Source: Bacteroidota bacterium
Lineage (GTDB): Bacteria > Bacteroidota > Bacteroidia > Bacteroidales > Prolixibacteraceae
DNA: 64,000 nucleotides
Assembly: GCA_024278975.1 (NCBI GenBank)
Contig: JAJRSD010000005.1
Location: forward strand, 1-64,000
Direction of reading: 5' to 3'
This document shows positions 47,368-55,959 of this stretch, piece by piece. Positions within the stretch are counted from its first letter, which is position 1; the number at the start of each line of letters is the position of its first letter. The notes beneath the pieces are model-generated. The model was not told where the DNA came from. It saw only the letters and a list, made by a program, of their open reading frames with translations, and ran no database searches. Position numbers and translations under genes: made by a program.

Positions 47368-47450
47368 TCAATAAAATTAAACTTGCTGAAAATCAATTTA
47401 GTTATACTTTTTATAAAAACACAACCTTATTAAAGAAGTTCAGTTAAGAC

Positions 47451-47485
47451 AAAAAAAACTCCTGTTCCATTATTGAAACAGGAGT
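47451..47485 (-). terminator. Terminator downstream of the second TonB-like gene
   Basis: On the minus strand ACTCCTGTT and AACAGGAGT pair over 9 bp, followed by a T-run. It isolates hflX from the TonB-like genes. Confidence 0.8.
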
Positions 47486-47507
47486 GCAAAAATATCTTTT
47501 TTATCTC

Positions 47508-48197
47508 TTATTGCAACACAAAATTAATTGGAACGGTATAAGAGACGTTAACTGCTTTCCCACGTTGTTTCCCTGGTTTCCATTTCGGAAGCGAGTTAAC
47601 AACACGCAGTGCTTCTTTGTTTAACGATGGATCAACACCCCTTGCAATACCTGCATTATATACGCTACCATCTTTCCCAACAACAAAAGTTACGTAAACT
47701 TTTCCCTGTATTCCATTTTCCTGCGCAATTACAGGGTATTTTACAGCGTTGCCAATATACTTACGTAATGCTAATTCTCCTCCCGGGAATTCAGGCATGT
47801 CTTCCACAATAAAAAATACCTGAGCGGCATCTTCCTCCTCTTCCTCTTCTGCAACAACAACAGGAGCAACATCAATTACTGTTTCATCGTCTGCTTCAGA
47901 ATCTTCAATTTCCAACTCGTCTTCAATTTCAACATCATCTTCCACAATGTTTAAAACCTCGACAACTTTTGGTGGTGGAGGTGGTGGAGGTGGTTTAATC
48001 TCTTGTTCGCGGGTAATCGGGATAATTTCCTCTTCTACTTCTTGCGCTGCCAGAGACCCTAGCGAATCGGCTTTCCCCTGTTTGCTTGTCCACTCGAAAG
48101 CCAGAAGAGTAACTCCTAAGGCTATCACTAATCCAAGTAAAAGAAACGTATTCCTTTTGTTTTCCAGATTAGCTTTTTCTGATTTTTTTAATTCCAT
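47508..48197 (-). CDS. TonB-family energy transducer (paralogue 2)
   Basis: TonB couples the proton motive force of the inner membrane to outer-membrane transporters. One N-terminal transmembrane helix (FLLLGLVIALGVTLLAFEW, about 19-37) is followed by a proline-rich linker (KPPPPPPPPKV) and acidic repeats. The C-terminal TonB domain runs from PEFPGGELALRKYIGNAVKYP to the end (about 135-229), with the QGKVYVTFVVGKDGS strand. Length is 229. It is a close paralogue of the gene just upstream (109 bp away), with identical C-terminal motifs. No ExbB/ExbD genes are in the window. Confidence 0.93.
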   Translation of the reverse strand: MELKKSEKANLENKRNTFLLLGLVIALGVTLLAFEWTSKQGKADSLGSLAAQEVEEEIIPITREQEIKPPPPPPPPKVVEVLNIVEDDVEIEDELEIEDSEADDETVIDVAPVVVAEEEEEEDAAQVFFIVEDMPEFPGGELALRKYIGNAVKYPVIAQENGIQGKVYVTFVVGKDGSVYNAGIARGVDPSLNKEALRVVNSLPKWKPGKQRGKAVNVSYTVPINFVLQ

Positions 48198-48306
48198 TAT
48201 TAGTAATTTTACTTTATTTTCACTCTTCAGTTTGCCCTCAAAAATCGGGGCTTAAAGATAAAAAATAATTATTAAACACAAATTAATTTATTTCCGAATT
48301 TTATTT

Positions 48307-48990
48307 TTATTTCAATTCGAACACAATGGGCACTGTAAATTGTACTTTAACAGCTTTCCCCCGCTGCTTACCGGGCTTCCATTTCGGCATCGAACTGATA
48401 ACCCGAATGGATTCATTGTCGAGAGATTTATCTACTCCCCGCAAAACACTAACATTATTAATACTCCCGTTTTTATCAACCACAAAAGTGATATACACTT
48501 TTCCCTGAATTCCATTTTCCTGAGCAATTACCGGATATTTTACATTAGTCGCCAAATAGTTGAGCAGTGCTTTTTCTCCACCGGGAAATTCGGGCATCTC
48601 TTCAACAAACATAAAGGGTTTGTCGGTTTTGTCGTACTCGTCATCGGTTGAAGCAAAAGCAAAATCCTCAATATCTAAAACGTTCTCGTCGGTGAATTCA
48701 GAGTCGAATCCTACAAATTCATCCTCAATATCTGTATTGTCATCTACTAACTCGAAGATTAAAACTTCTATCTTTTGTTGAGGCGGTTCTTTTTTCTCGG
48801 GTGGTGTTGAAGGAATATAAATAACATCTTCGACATCAAATATTGTATTTCCCAAATCCATTGTTTGGGGCGGTCCCGTTTTCCATTCGAATGCAAACAG
48901 AACAGAACCTAATGCAATTAAAAAACCAATTAAAAAGAGTGTTTTTCTCTTGTTTTCCAAATCGGCTTTCTTACTTTTTTTGTAAATCAT
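48307..48990 (-). CDS. TonB-family energy transducer (paralogue 1)
   Basis: The protein starts best at the ATG at 48990 (MIYKKSKKADLENKRKTLF), which aligns with the start of its paralogue; the longer reading adds 30 residues with no family resemblance. A transmembrane helix (LIGFLIALGSVLFAFEW) is followed by a linker that is less proline-rich than in the paralogue, then the TonB domain with PEFPGGEKALLNYLATNVKYP and QGKVYITFVVDKNGS. The acidic stretch differs most between the copies. Tandem TonB-like genes may serve different outer-membrane transporters, such as the SusC in this window. Confidence 0.92.
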   Translation of the reverse strand: MIYKKSKKADLENKRKTLFLIGFLIALGSVLFAFEWKTGPPQTMDLGNTIFDVEDVIYIPSTPPEKKEPPQQKIEVLIFELVDDNTDIEDEFVGFDSEFTDENVLDIEDFAFASTDDEYDKTDKPFMFVEEMPEFPGGEKALLNYLATNVKYPVIAQENGIQGKVYITFVVDKNGSINNVSVLRGVDKSLDNESIRVISSMPKWKPGKQRGKAVKVQFTVPIVFELK

Positions 48991-49111
48991 GGCTAATTTT
49001 TTTAATGATGAAACAATAAACAAAGAACACCGGCTTCTATTTTCTGCAGAACATTGTCGCTGTAACAAAAACTTTACCAAAAATATTTCTTAAGGAAAAC
49101 GAAATTATTTT

Positions 49112-49119
49112 TATATTTG
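49112..49119 (+). promoter_or_regulatory. Putative -7 element of tRNA-Ala
   Basis: TATATTTG perfectly matches TAnnTTTG, 15 bp upstream of the tRNA 5' end. Confidence 0.45.
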
Positions 49120-49133
49120 CAGCCTCAAAAGTC

Positions 49134-49207
49134 GGGGGTTTAGCTCAGTTGGCTAGAGCGTTTGACTGGCAGTCAAGAGGTCAGGGGTTCGATTCCCCTA
49201 ATCTCCA
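49134..49207 (+). tRNA. tRNA-Ala (GGC anticodon)
   Basis: A complete cloverleaf can be drawn: acceptor GGGGGTT/AATCTCC, D arm GCTC...GAGC, anticodon stem TTTGA/TCAAG with loop CTGGCAG (anticodon GGC), and a T arm AGGGG-TTCGATT-CCCCT. The acceptor has the G3-U70 pair that marks alanine tRNAs, which confirms the anticodon call. CC but not CCA is encoded after the discriminator A. A terminator follows. Confidence 0.95.
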
Positions 49208-49218
49208 CCTGATAATCA

Positions 49219-49252
49219 AAGACTTACAGGTTTATTTCTGTAGGTCTTTTTT
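49219..49252 (+). terminator. tRNA-Ala terminator
   Basis: AAGACTTACAG and CTGTAGGTCTT pair over 11 bp (one G-U) with a T-run after. Confidence 0.8.
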
Positions 49253-49257
49253 GTTTT

Positions 49258-49280
49258 GTACACACAAAAGTACACACAAA
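49258..49280. repeat. Tandem GTACACACAAA repeat after tRNA-Ala
   Basis: Two 11-bp copies separated by a single base lie just beyond the tRNA terminator. Such short repeats can mark the border of an integrated element at a tRNA, but no integrase gene is present here. Confidence 0.5.
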
Positions 49281-49413
49281 GTAAAAGATAAAAGGGCAAT
49301 TTGAATAACTGATAAATTATTGAATGGCGCAACACCCTGTGTTTTCAGTGTGTGCAATGTTGTCGTAAAGCAAATATAAGATAAATTTTTTGTGATTTAG
49401 TTTTTTGATCAAA

Positions 49414-49707
49414 TCAGCTATTATTATTATCCCATTTTGTGCCACGCCAGTTTGAAATAACACCACTTGTTTTGCAATGGGTACAAACCCAATAAATTTC
49501 ATTGTATTCCTCAATTAATGTTGGCACAATTAATCCCGGGCAATTATTTTCAATGCACCTAATCTCAGGTTCCGAATCGTAGTCGTTAGTAGTTGCATCG
49601 TCAATAAGCAGAGCAAGAAAATTTGCTAGTTCTCTGGCTTCCTTAGGCATATCTTTGGGGATGTTACCATTTTTATCGGGAAAATGTTGAAAATTGGTGA
49701 TGTACAT
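49414..49707 (-). CDS. Small hypothetical protein with a zinc-ribbon-like motif
   Basis: I do not recognise this 97-residue protein. It begins MYITNFQHFPDKNGNIPKDM, is acidic in the middle (DDATTNDYDSE) and contains paired cysteines CIENNCPG and CTHCKTSG about 30 residues apart, spaced as in a treble-clef or zinc-ribbon site. It ends ISNWRGTKWDNNNS. The frame uses typical codons and has a sensible start. It stands alone next to the tRNA-Ala and may be a leftover of an integrated element. Confidence 0.6.
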   Translation of the reverse strand: MYITNFQHFPDKNGNIPKDMPKEARELANFLALLIDDATTNDYDSEPEIRCIENNCPGLIVPTLIEEYNEIYWVCTHCKTSGVISNWRGTKWDNNNS

Positions 49708-49797
49708 AAATTATTTTTTAAGTTAAAATAAATGATTAAATAGATTTAGTAAATTGCTTTCCACTATTCGTAATAAATTATTTAAAACATAAAACTA

Positions 49798-49887
49798 ATG
49801 ACAAAAAATATAAACCCATCTCATTATTTTCTCTTATTTACAATTACATTTTTCATTTTAAATATAACAGAATGTAAATCAGATTAA
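49798..49887 (+). pseudogene. Interrupted lipoprotein-like leader upstream of the YidR-like gene
   Basis: An ATG at 49798 opens a 29-codon frame with a hydrophobic stretch (YFLLFTITFFILNITEC) ending in a Cys, then CKSD and a TAA. The frame is in phase with the next gene: exactly 40 codons separate the two ATGs. Without the TAA, the two would form one exported protein. The stop could be a single-base change from AAA or GAA. The lipobox is imperfect because Glu precedes the Cys. Confidence 0.55.
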
Positions 49888-49917
49888 AACAAATCTCAAA
49901 AACTCATAACAATTATT

Positions 49918-51219
49918 ATGAACGAAAAACAAGTCTCATTCACGGAAAAGAATCATGCTTTAGACAATAACGATAATTTTTCGCCCGACGGAAAATTTCT
50001 TTGTTACGATACAAGGGGCACAGTTTTTAACGGTAGTATTGCAAATAGCAAATCAATCGAAAAAATAGAAATATCTACCGGAAAAGAGACAGTACTCTGG
50101 AAACCTGAAAGTGTTACCGGCGAAAAAGCTGCCCCGGGTGTTGCCGCTGTTTCGTGGCATCCGTCAAAAAACAAAGTAATTTTTATTCATGGTCCGCTAC
50201 TCTCAGAAGTTGAGGAGCGTGGATATTACGGAATAAGGAACAGAACAGGAGTTGAGGTGAGTGCCGACGGAAAAAGAACTATTACAAAGGTTGATATGCG
50301 AGATATTTCAACCGATAAGCCAACATACAAAGGGGCACAAAGAGGCGGAACACACCGGCACGAATATACACGTATCGGACACAGAATCGGGTTTACTTAC
50401 GACGATTATATTCAGCAAAAACAGAATCGTACCATTGGATATATGGAGGCGAATAAATTAGCTCCGTCGGGTTATACACACTACTTTGCGGTATTATTAA
50501 AACCTGCAGAGAAGGGAAAATCGAAAGCCGGGGAGATTGAAAAAGCTTACGGCGATTCGTGGGTAGATTCGGAAGGTACAATGCGAGCTTTTATTGGTAA
50601 TGTTCGTGCTGAAAACGGAATAGATTACGACACTGCATTATTTGTTGCTGAGATACCTGACAACGTTGATATTACAACCTCTTTTTCGGGGAACGGTGAT
50701 GAATATCCGCGTCCGCCAAAAGGTATAATAATTCGCAGATTAACACACAGCGGCTGGGCCGGAGGAATTGTAAGAGGCTCGTTCGATGGAAAAAAAATTG
50801 CATACATTACAAAAGACAAAAACGGTGTAAAACAGGTTTCGGTAATTGCCACCGATGGTTCTGATTTGTCAGACAATAAAGAGAAACAACCGCAACAAAT
50901 TACCAATTTTAAAACAGATGCTTCATCGTTGCGGTGGCATCCTTCCAATAACTGGATTTTCTGTGTTACAAATGGAAATATTGCAGCCACTTTTGTTAAG
51001 CCAGGCAATAATTTTGGTAAAACAATAATGTTAACAAACGACAAACAGGAACGCAGTGCTTTGGTTGTTTCGCCCGATGGAAATATTATCGCTTACAATA
51101 TATTTACACCGGTTAAAGACAATTTAAAAAATGAATATTCAAAAGCTTTTCAACAAATATTTGTATTAGAACTAAATTGGGATGAGATAAACTCAGAATT
51201 AAAAAAGGAAAATAACTAA
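49918..51219 (+). CDS. YidR-like (DUF3748) beta-propeller protein
   Basis: The protein (433 aa) has WD40-like/PD40 blades: NDNFSPDGKFLCYDTRG, AVSWHPSKNKVIFIHGP, GSFDGKKIAYITKD, SLRWHPSNNWIFCVTNG and LVVSPDGNIIAYN. The RGGTHRHEY and FTYDDYI segments match those of E. coli YidR (DUF3748), a protein of unknown function. Here the frame begins directly at the mature part; an in-phase leader upstream ends in a stop at 49887. If that stop is real, the protein would be cytosolic. It precedes a lipoprotein gene by 14 bp and they are probably cotranscribed. Confidence 0.75.
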   Translation: MNEKQVSFTEKNHALDNNDNFSPDGKFLCYDTRGTVFNGSIANSKSIEKIEISTGKETVLWKPESVTGEKAAPGVAAVSWHPSKNKVIFIHGPLLSEVEERGYYGIRNRTGVEVSADGKRTITKVDMRDISTDKPTYKGAQRGGTHRHEYTRIGHRIGFTYDDYIQQKQNRTIGYMEANKLAPSGYTHYFAVLLKPAEKGKSKAGEIEKAYGDSWVDSEGTMRAFIGNVRAENGIDYDTALFVAEIPDNVDITTSFSGNGDEYPRPPKGIIIRRLTHSGWAGGIVRGSFDGKKIAYITKDKNGVKQVSVIATDGSDLSDNKEKQPQQITNFKTDASSLRWHPSNNWIFCVTNGNIAATFVKPGNNFGKTIMLTNDKQERSALVVSPDGNIIAYNIFTPVKDNLKNEYSKAFQQIFVLELNWDEINSELKKENN

Positions 51220-51233
51220 TTAAAAATAATAAA

Positions 51234-53471
51234 ATGAATATCAGGAAATTATTAAACCAACGATTATTAATTATTGTCGCAGTTTTTGTTCTGTTAAGTT
51301 CGTGCGAACCCACACAAAATAAGGTTAAACAAGCAAAACCATTTTATAAAGATAAACCATTTACACAAGAGTACAGTGTAAAATATCAGCTTGAAGATAA
51401 TGATACAGAGCTTCGTAAAGTTGTGTCAGACAGGAATGGTTATATTCAGATTATATCGTCGAAAGGGTTGTTGCGACCGCGCGCGGGACAATTCCTATTT
51501 CCGGGGACATTGGTTACCGATATTCAATACCGTCCCACATCCGATAAAAAAATTGCCACTGCAATTAATTATAAAAATCAGTTAGTTTACATTGACAATA
51601 AAGCAGTTTTAAGTAATGCGTGGGCAGGGAAATTATATTCTAAACATCAACTAAAAAATGCAAAAATATTGGCAGGCGATAACGATTTTACTTTCCTTAT
51701 TTCTGATGGAAAAAAGCTGAATATGCTGAAAGACTCGGAAACAATTTGGGAAGGTGAAATTGATACTGAAATTAAGGACATCAAATACGATGCTGTAAAT
51801 AATCTATTCTGGATTCTGGGAAATCAATCCATCAATACTTTTTCTCCAAAAAATAAAGAAACTGAAAAAGTAATAGACAATACAAATATCACCTGTATTG
51901 AAATTGCAGGGAATGAATTAGTTATCGGAACTTCTGACGGGTATTTTAAAATAGATACTAAATCGAAAAAACAGATTGGCAAAGTTCAAACGAAACTACC
52001 CTGCACCGAAATAACAACCATTTCAGAAATTGACGGGAACATTTGGTTTGGCTCAACCCGTGGAGCTTTTATGTTGAATAAAGAGGGGAAATATAATTAC
52101 TACGCTTCGAAACGCTGGCTACCTTCTGACAATGTAATCGACATTGCGAAAGGTCCCGAAAATTCTGTCCTGTTTCTTACCGACCGGGGATTGGGACAAA
52201 TTTTTTCAAAGGAGATGACACTATACGATAAAGCCATGTTTTTCGAAAAACAGGTTCGTAACCGTCATATCCGAAATGGATTTAATGCCACAGTTGGAAG
52301 TATGGTTTCCGGCGATATAACTACCGGAAGTTTGCCAACGTCTGACAACGATGGACTCTGGACAGCCATGTATCTGGCAGGCGAAGTTTTTCGTTATTCA
52401 GTAACAAAATCGAAAGATGCTTTGCAAAACATTACAGAATCACTGGATGCTATGGAGCGATTATATACCATTAATTCAATTCCCGGATTCCCATCGCGGT
52501 CGTTCGAAAGACGTGGTTATAAATACGACGATAAACCGTGGAGAAGAGCAGAAGACCCGGAGTGGGACTGGAAATCGACTACCAGCAGCGATGAGGCAAT
52601 CGGACATATTTTTGCATTTGCAACCATTGCCGAATTGGTGGATGTACCAGAGTTGCGGGAGAAATCGATTATGTTAATCGATACATTAATGTCAACAATC
52701 ATAAAAAATGATTTTTATCTGGTTGACTGGGATGGCAAACCTACCAAATGGGCACGCTGGAATCCCGAATATGTAAATGCCCGCCCCAAAATGGTTGGCG
52801 ACCGTAAAATAAATTCATCAAATATTATCGGGATGTTGCAAACAGCTTATTATTTCACAAAAAAAGAGAAATATAAAAAAGCAGCATTTTATCTGATTAA
52901 CAAACATGGTTATCTGGAAAATCTAATGCTACCAATGGACAAAATCGGACATGCGCCGGACGATGCTGATTTGCTAAGCAGACAATTATCAGACGGATGG
53001 AATCACTCTGACGATGAGATGTATTTTTGCGGATACTGGGGATTATACCGTTATGCTTTTAACGATACACTGAAGGCAATGTATAAAGAGACAATTATCG
53101 ACCATTGGAAATATGAGCAAAATGAAAAAGAGGGATTGTGGAATATTATGACCGCCCTGGTTGGTGCTGATGAAATTGATTTGAAAGAGGCAGTCTGGTA
53201 TCTTCAAAAATATCCGCTGGATTTAATCGACTGGACAATCTCGAACAGCAACCGAAAAGATATTGAGTTTATTGAACCAAACTTTAGAAACCAAACAATT
53301 ACCGAAGTGCTGCCTGCCAGCGAACTGCGTATTTCGCGACACAATGCCAATCGGTTTGATTTAGACAGTAACGGTGGTGGAAGGTCGGAATTCAGTGCCG
53401 GCGATATCTGGATTTTACCTTATTGGACCGGGCGATATTTGGGAGTTATTGGAGCACCGGAAAAAAATTGA
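51234..53471 (+). CDS. Lipoprotein with a beta-propeller-like N-terminus and an alpha-toroid C-terminus
   Basis: A lipobox is clear: VFVLLSSCEPTQNK, Cys at about residue 24. Residues of about 60-350 show propeller-style repeats (YRPTSDKKIATAIN, IWFGSTRGAFMLNKEG, NSVLFLTDRGLGQIF) similar to two-component-regulator propellers. From about 355 the protein is helical with many aromatics: DNDGLWTAMYLAGEVFRYSV, FPSRSFERRGYKYDD, NSSNIIGMLQTAYYF and DDEMYFCGYWGLYRYAF; this pattern resembles (alpha/alpha)6 barrels of polysaccharide lyases and glycoside hydrolases, but I cannot name a family. Length is 745. It could be a surface enzyme of the cluster. Nothing in the sequence fixes a substrate. Confidence 0.55.
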   Translation: MNIRKLLNQRLLIIVAVFVLLSSCEPTQNKVKQAKPFYKDKPFTQEYSVKYQLEDNDTELRKVVSDRNGYIQIISSKGLLRPRAGQFLFPGTLVTDIQYRPTSDKKIATAINYKNQLVYIDNKAVLSNAWAGKLYSKHQLKNAKILAGDNDFTFLISDGKKLNMLKDSETIWEGEIDTEIKDIKYDAVNNLFWILGNQSINTFSPKNKETEKVIDNTNITCIEIAGNELVIGTSDGYFKIDTKSKKQIGKVQTKLPCTEITTISEIDGNIWFGSTRGAFMLNKEGKYNYYASKRWLPSDNVIDIAKGPENSVLFLTDRGLGQIFSKEMTLYDKAMFFEKQVRNRHIRNGFNATVGSMVSGDITTGSLPTSDNDGLWTAMYLAGEVFRYSVTKSKDALQNITESLDAMERLYTINSIPGFPSRSFERRGYKYDDKPWRRAEDPEWDWKSTTSSDEAIGHIFAFATIAELVDVPELREKSIMLIDTLMSTIIKNDFYLVDWDGKPTKWARWNPEYVNARPKMVGDRKINSSNIIGMLQTAYYFTKKEKYKKAAFYLINKHGYLENLMLPMDKIGHAPDDADLLSRQLSDGWNHSDDEMYFCGYWGLYRYAFNDTLKAMYKETIIDHWKYEQNEKEGLWNIMTALVGADEIDLKEAVWYLQKYPLDLIDWTISNSNRKDIEFIEPNFRNQTITEVLPASELRISRHNANRFDLDSNGGGRSEFSAGDIWILPYWTGRYLGVIGAPEKN

Positions 53472-53559
53472 TTATTTGAACCAAACAAAGTAAATTATTA
53501 GTGTTAATATACATTAGCTTTTGAGTAAAATACCATAAGTACAATATAAATTAGGGATG

Positions 53560-53567
53560 TAACTTTG
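53560..53567 (+). promoter_or_regulatory. Putative -7 element of the phosphoesterase gene
   Basis: TAACTTTG perfectly matches TAnnTTTG, 15 bp upstream of the start codon. No matching -33 was found. Confidence 0.35.
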
Positions 53568-53582
53568 GCAAAAAAATAGTTT

Positions 53583-54587
53583 ATGAAAAATTTTTATTAC
53601 AGTCTGGTTTTACTCATAATTTTTGGAGTTTCAGCAAATGCACAAAATGGTAGAGAGTTAAAATTTAATAATGATGGGAAATTTAAAATAGTACAGTTTA
53701 CTGATACTCATATTAAATTTAGTACAGATAAAAACTTAAACGTTTTCGATATAATTAAAGGAGTAATTAAAATTGAACAACCCGATTTTGTAATTCTGAC
53801 AGGTGATATAATTACAGAAGACGACCCACAAAAAGGATATTTACTTTTTGATTCAATATTTACTGAGGCAAACGTTCCGTGGGCAATGGTTTTTGGCAAT
53901 CACGATTCGGAACATAATTGGCCGAGAGAGAAAGTTGGCGAATACTTGAAAAATCTCCCATCGTGTTTAAATAATGATTCCGGAGAAACTTATGGAAATT
54001 CGAATTTTGTATTATCGGTTTATGGGAAAGATAGTAAAGTGCAGGCTCTGCTTTATTGCATGGATTCGAATACTTACAGCACCCTAAAGCCAAAAGTTGA
54101 CGGTTACGGTTGGTTCGATTTTTCGCAAGTTCAGTGGTATCTCGACAAGAGTAAAAAATACACACTTGCAAACAATGGAAATCCTTTGCCGGCACTGGCA
54201 TTTTTTCATATACCATTACCGGAGTATTACAATGCCTGGAAGAATAAAGTAAACCGGCCAATTGGAACAAAACACGAAGATGAGTGTAGTCCTGAAATTA
54301 ATACAGGAATGTTCGCGGCCATGCTCGAAGGCGGAGATGTAATGGGAACATTTGTCGGGCACGATCATATTAACGATTATATCGGTGTTTATTATAATAT
54401 TGCGTTGGCTTACGGACGGGTTTCAAAAGTTATGCAAGGCAAAAAAGATCCAAAAGCCGGAGGACGGGTTATTGTTCTAAAAGAGGGTGAACATAGTTTC
54501 GATACATGGATTCGCAATTTGAATGGTAAAAAAGAGCTTGAATGTAGTTGGCCCGGTTCGTTTAGTAATGTTCAGAAAAAGAAATAA
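53583..54587 (+). CDS. Calcineurin-like metallophosphoesterase, exported
   Basis: A signal peptide (YYSLVLLIIFGVSANAQ) precedes the phosphoesterase motifs in order: FTDTHIKF (DxH), VILTGDIITED (GD), FGNHDSE (GNHD), FFHIPLPEYY and VGHDHINDY (GHxH-like). Together they bind two metals. The 334-residue protein resembles purple-acid/PhoD-unrelated phosphodiesterases of the Icc type with an N-terminal secretion signal. It likely acts in the periplasm or outside the cell, cleaving phosphomonoester or diester bonds. It may have its own promoter, as the gap after the lipoprotein gene is 111 bp. Confidence 0.88.
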   Translation: MKNFYYSLVLLIIFGVSANAQNGRELKFNNDGKFKIVQFTDTHIKFSTDKNLNVFDIIKGVIKIEQPDFVILTGDIITEDDPQKGYLLFDSIFTEANVPWAMVFGNHDSEHNWPREKVGEYLKNLPSCLNNDSGETYGNSNFVLSVYGKDSKVQALLYCMDSNTYSTLKPKVDGYGWFDFSQVQWYLDKSKKYTLANNGNPLPALAFFHIPLPEYYNAWKNKVNRPIGTKHEDECSPEINTGMFAAMLEGGDVMGTFVGHDHINDYIGVYYNIALAYGRVSKVMQGKKDPKAGGRVIVLKEGEHSFDTWIRNLNGKKELECSWPGSFSNVQKKK

Positions 54588-54624
54588 ACTGAATTTGTGT
54601 TTTGGTTAGCGTTAAAATTAAAAA

Positions 54625-55896
54625 ATGAACAACAAAAAACAGTGGCTTAGTATTTTGGTTGTAGCATTATCACTTGCTACGGCATGGGCTGTTCGCGGGC
54701 AATTCGGGCACGAACAGGGAGCTGCGTGGGCTGGTGCAATTGGCGGGCTGGCTCTTGTTTTGGTGTCGAACAGAAAAGAGTGGTATAATAAAATGATTTT
54801 AATTGCCCTTTCCTCGGCGGTTGGATGGGGTGCAGGAGGAATAATAAGTTACGGGATAGTAGTTGGTTACGGACGTGCCGACAACTTTATAAATTCGTTT
54901 TACGGACTTACAATGTTGTTTATTATTGGCGCTTTATTTGGATTACTCGGCGGGGGTTTGCTTGGACTTACCCTCGATTCAACAAAAAAGAACAGGGTAA
55001 AATGGGGTTCTTTAATGGCGCAAATGACAGCCGGAGGAATAATTTCTTACTATTTTCTGATAGAGCAAATTGGCATTAAAATGACTCCTCCACGTTCTGA
55101 AGCCTGGGCAATTTGTTTTGGAGCCGGTCTTGCAATGCTTTGGTATATGGCAAGGGAGAAACGTAACTCGGCAATTCGGGTTGCCATTTTTGCAGCTTTG
55201 GGAGGTGGTTTTGGTTTTGGTTTTGGAAACTTCTTGCAAATTTCGGGAAATGTGCTGGATATAAATTTCAACATGTGGAATGTAATGGAGTACAGCATCG
55301 GATTTTTTGGTGGAGCAGGAATGGCTTATGGAGTTTTTAGCTCGAAATGGGAAATAGAAAAAACAACTCCTAAAAAGTGGGAAAATAAAATTGCCCTGTT
55401 TCTATTGGTCATTTTTATTCCTTTAATAATCTTCCACGAATCTCTTTCTTTCGAACATCTTTTTAAAAATTTTAAAGATTTGCAAAATGCTGAAAATATT
55501 GCTTCGATTAGCTCCGGTTTTTCAGCCGTTTTAATAATATTAATGATACTCTTTGTTTTTTTGAAATTGAATAAAACCCAGTTCAAAAAAAATGATGTGA
55601 TGCTGTTTTTCTTAGTCCTATTTACAGTTTATATTTTCTTAAGTTACTCAACAAAAGGAGTTTTTGCCGGAATCACACAATTCAATCATCATCTTTATCT
55701 GGTCAATTTAATCGTAATATTTATTCTTGGCAGAAAACTTAAACTGGCAATGTTCGACATAGAAACCGACAAATTAATTGTTGGTCGCTGGTTTATCTAT
55801 TTCGTCTCAATTGTTCTGATTTTTGCTATTCTTGCATTTGTTGCCATCAGTATTCATGGCGAAATTGGAGGCTCGCACAACCGGTTTCCTGTATAA
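54625..55896 (+). CDS. Polytopic membrane protein of unknown function
   Basis: About ten or more hydrophobic segments are visible, rich in glycine (AVRGQFGHEQGAAWAGAIGGLAL; ALFGLLGGGLLGLTLD; AALGGGFGFGFGNFLQ). Length is 423. A charged cytosolic-looking loop (SKWEIEKTTPKKWENK) separates the glycine-rich half from a second half of simple hydrophobic helices. I do not recognise a transporter family. It starts 37 bp after the phosphoesterase and was probably cotranscribed with it, so a role in handling or importing products of the exported enzymes is plausible but unproven. Confidence 0.6.
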   Translation: MNNKKQWLSILVVALSLATAWAVRGQFGHEQGAAWAGAIGGLALVLVSNRKEWYNKMILIALSSAVGWGAGGIISYGIVVGYGRADNFINSFYGLTMLFIIGALFGLLGGGLLGLTLDSTKKNRVKWGSLMAQMTAGGIISYYFLIEQIGIKMTPPRSEAWAICFGAGLAMLWYMAREKRNSAIRVAIFAALGGGFGFGFGNFLQISGNVLDINFNMWNVMEYSIGFFGGAGMAYGVFSSKWEIEKTTPKKWENKIALFLLVIFIPLIIFHESLSFEHLFKNFKDLQNAENIASISSGFSAVLIILMILFVFLKLNKTQFKKNDVMLFFLVLFTVYIFLSYSTKGVFAGITQFNHHLYLVNLIVIFILGRKLKLAMFDIETDKLIVGRWFIYFVSIVLIFAILAFVAISIHGEIGGSHNRFPV

Positions 55897-55959
55897 ACTG
55901 ATTAATGTTGAAGAGTATTTATGACAGAAATCCCAGGACTCAGGAATTAGTATATATTC

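Noticed and set aside
47947-48255. 102-codon plus-strand frame with a poly-glycine stretch
   Set aside because: It is the complement of the proline-rich TonB linker; the glycines simply mirror the proline codons.
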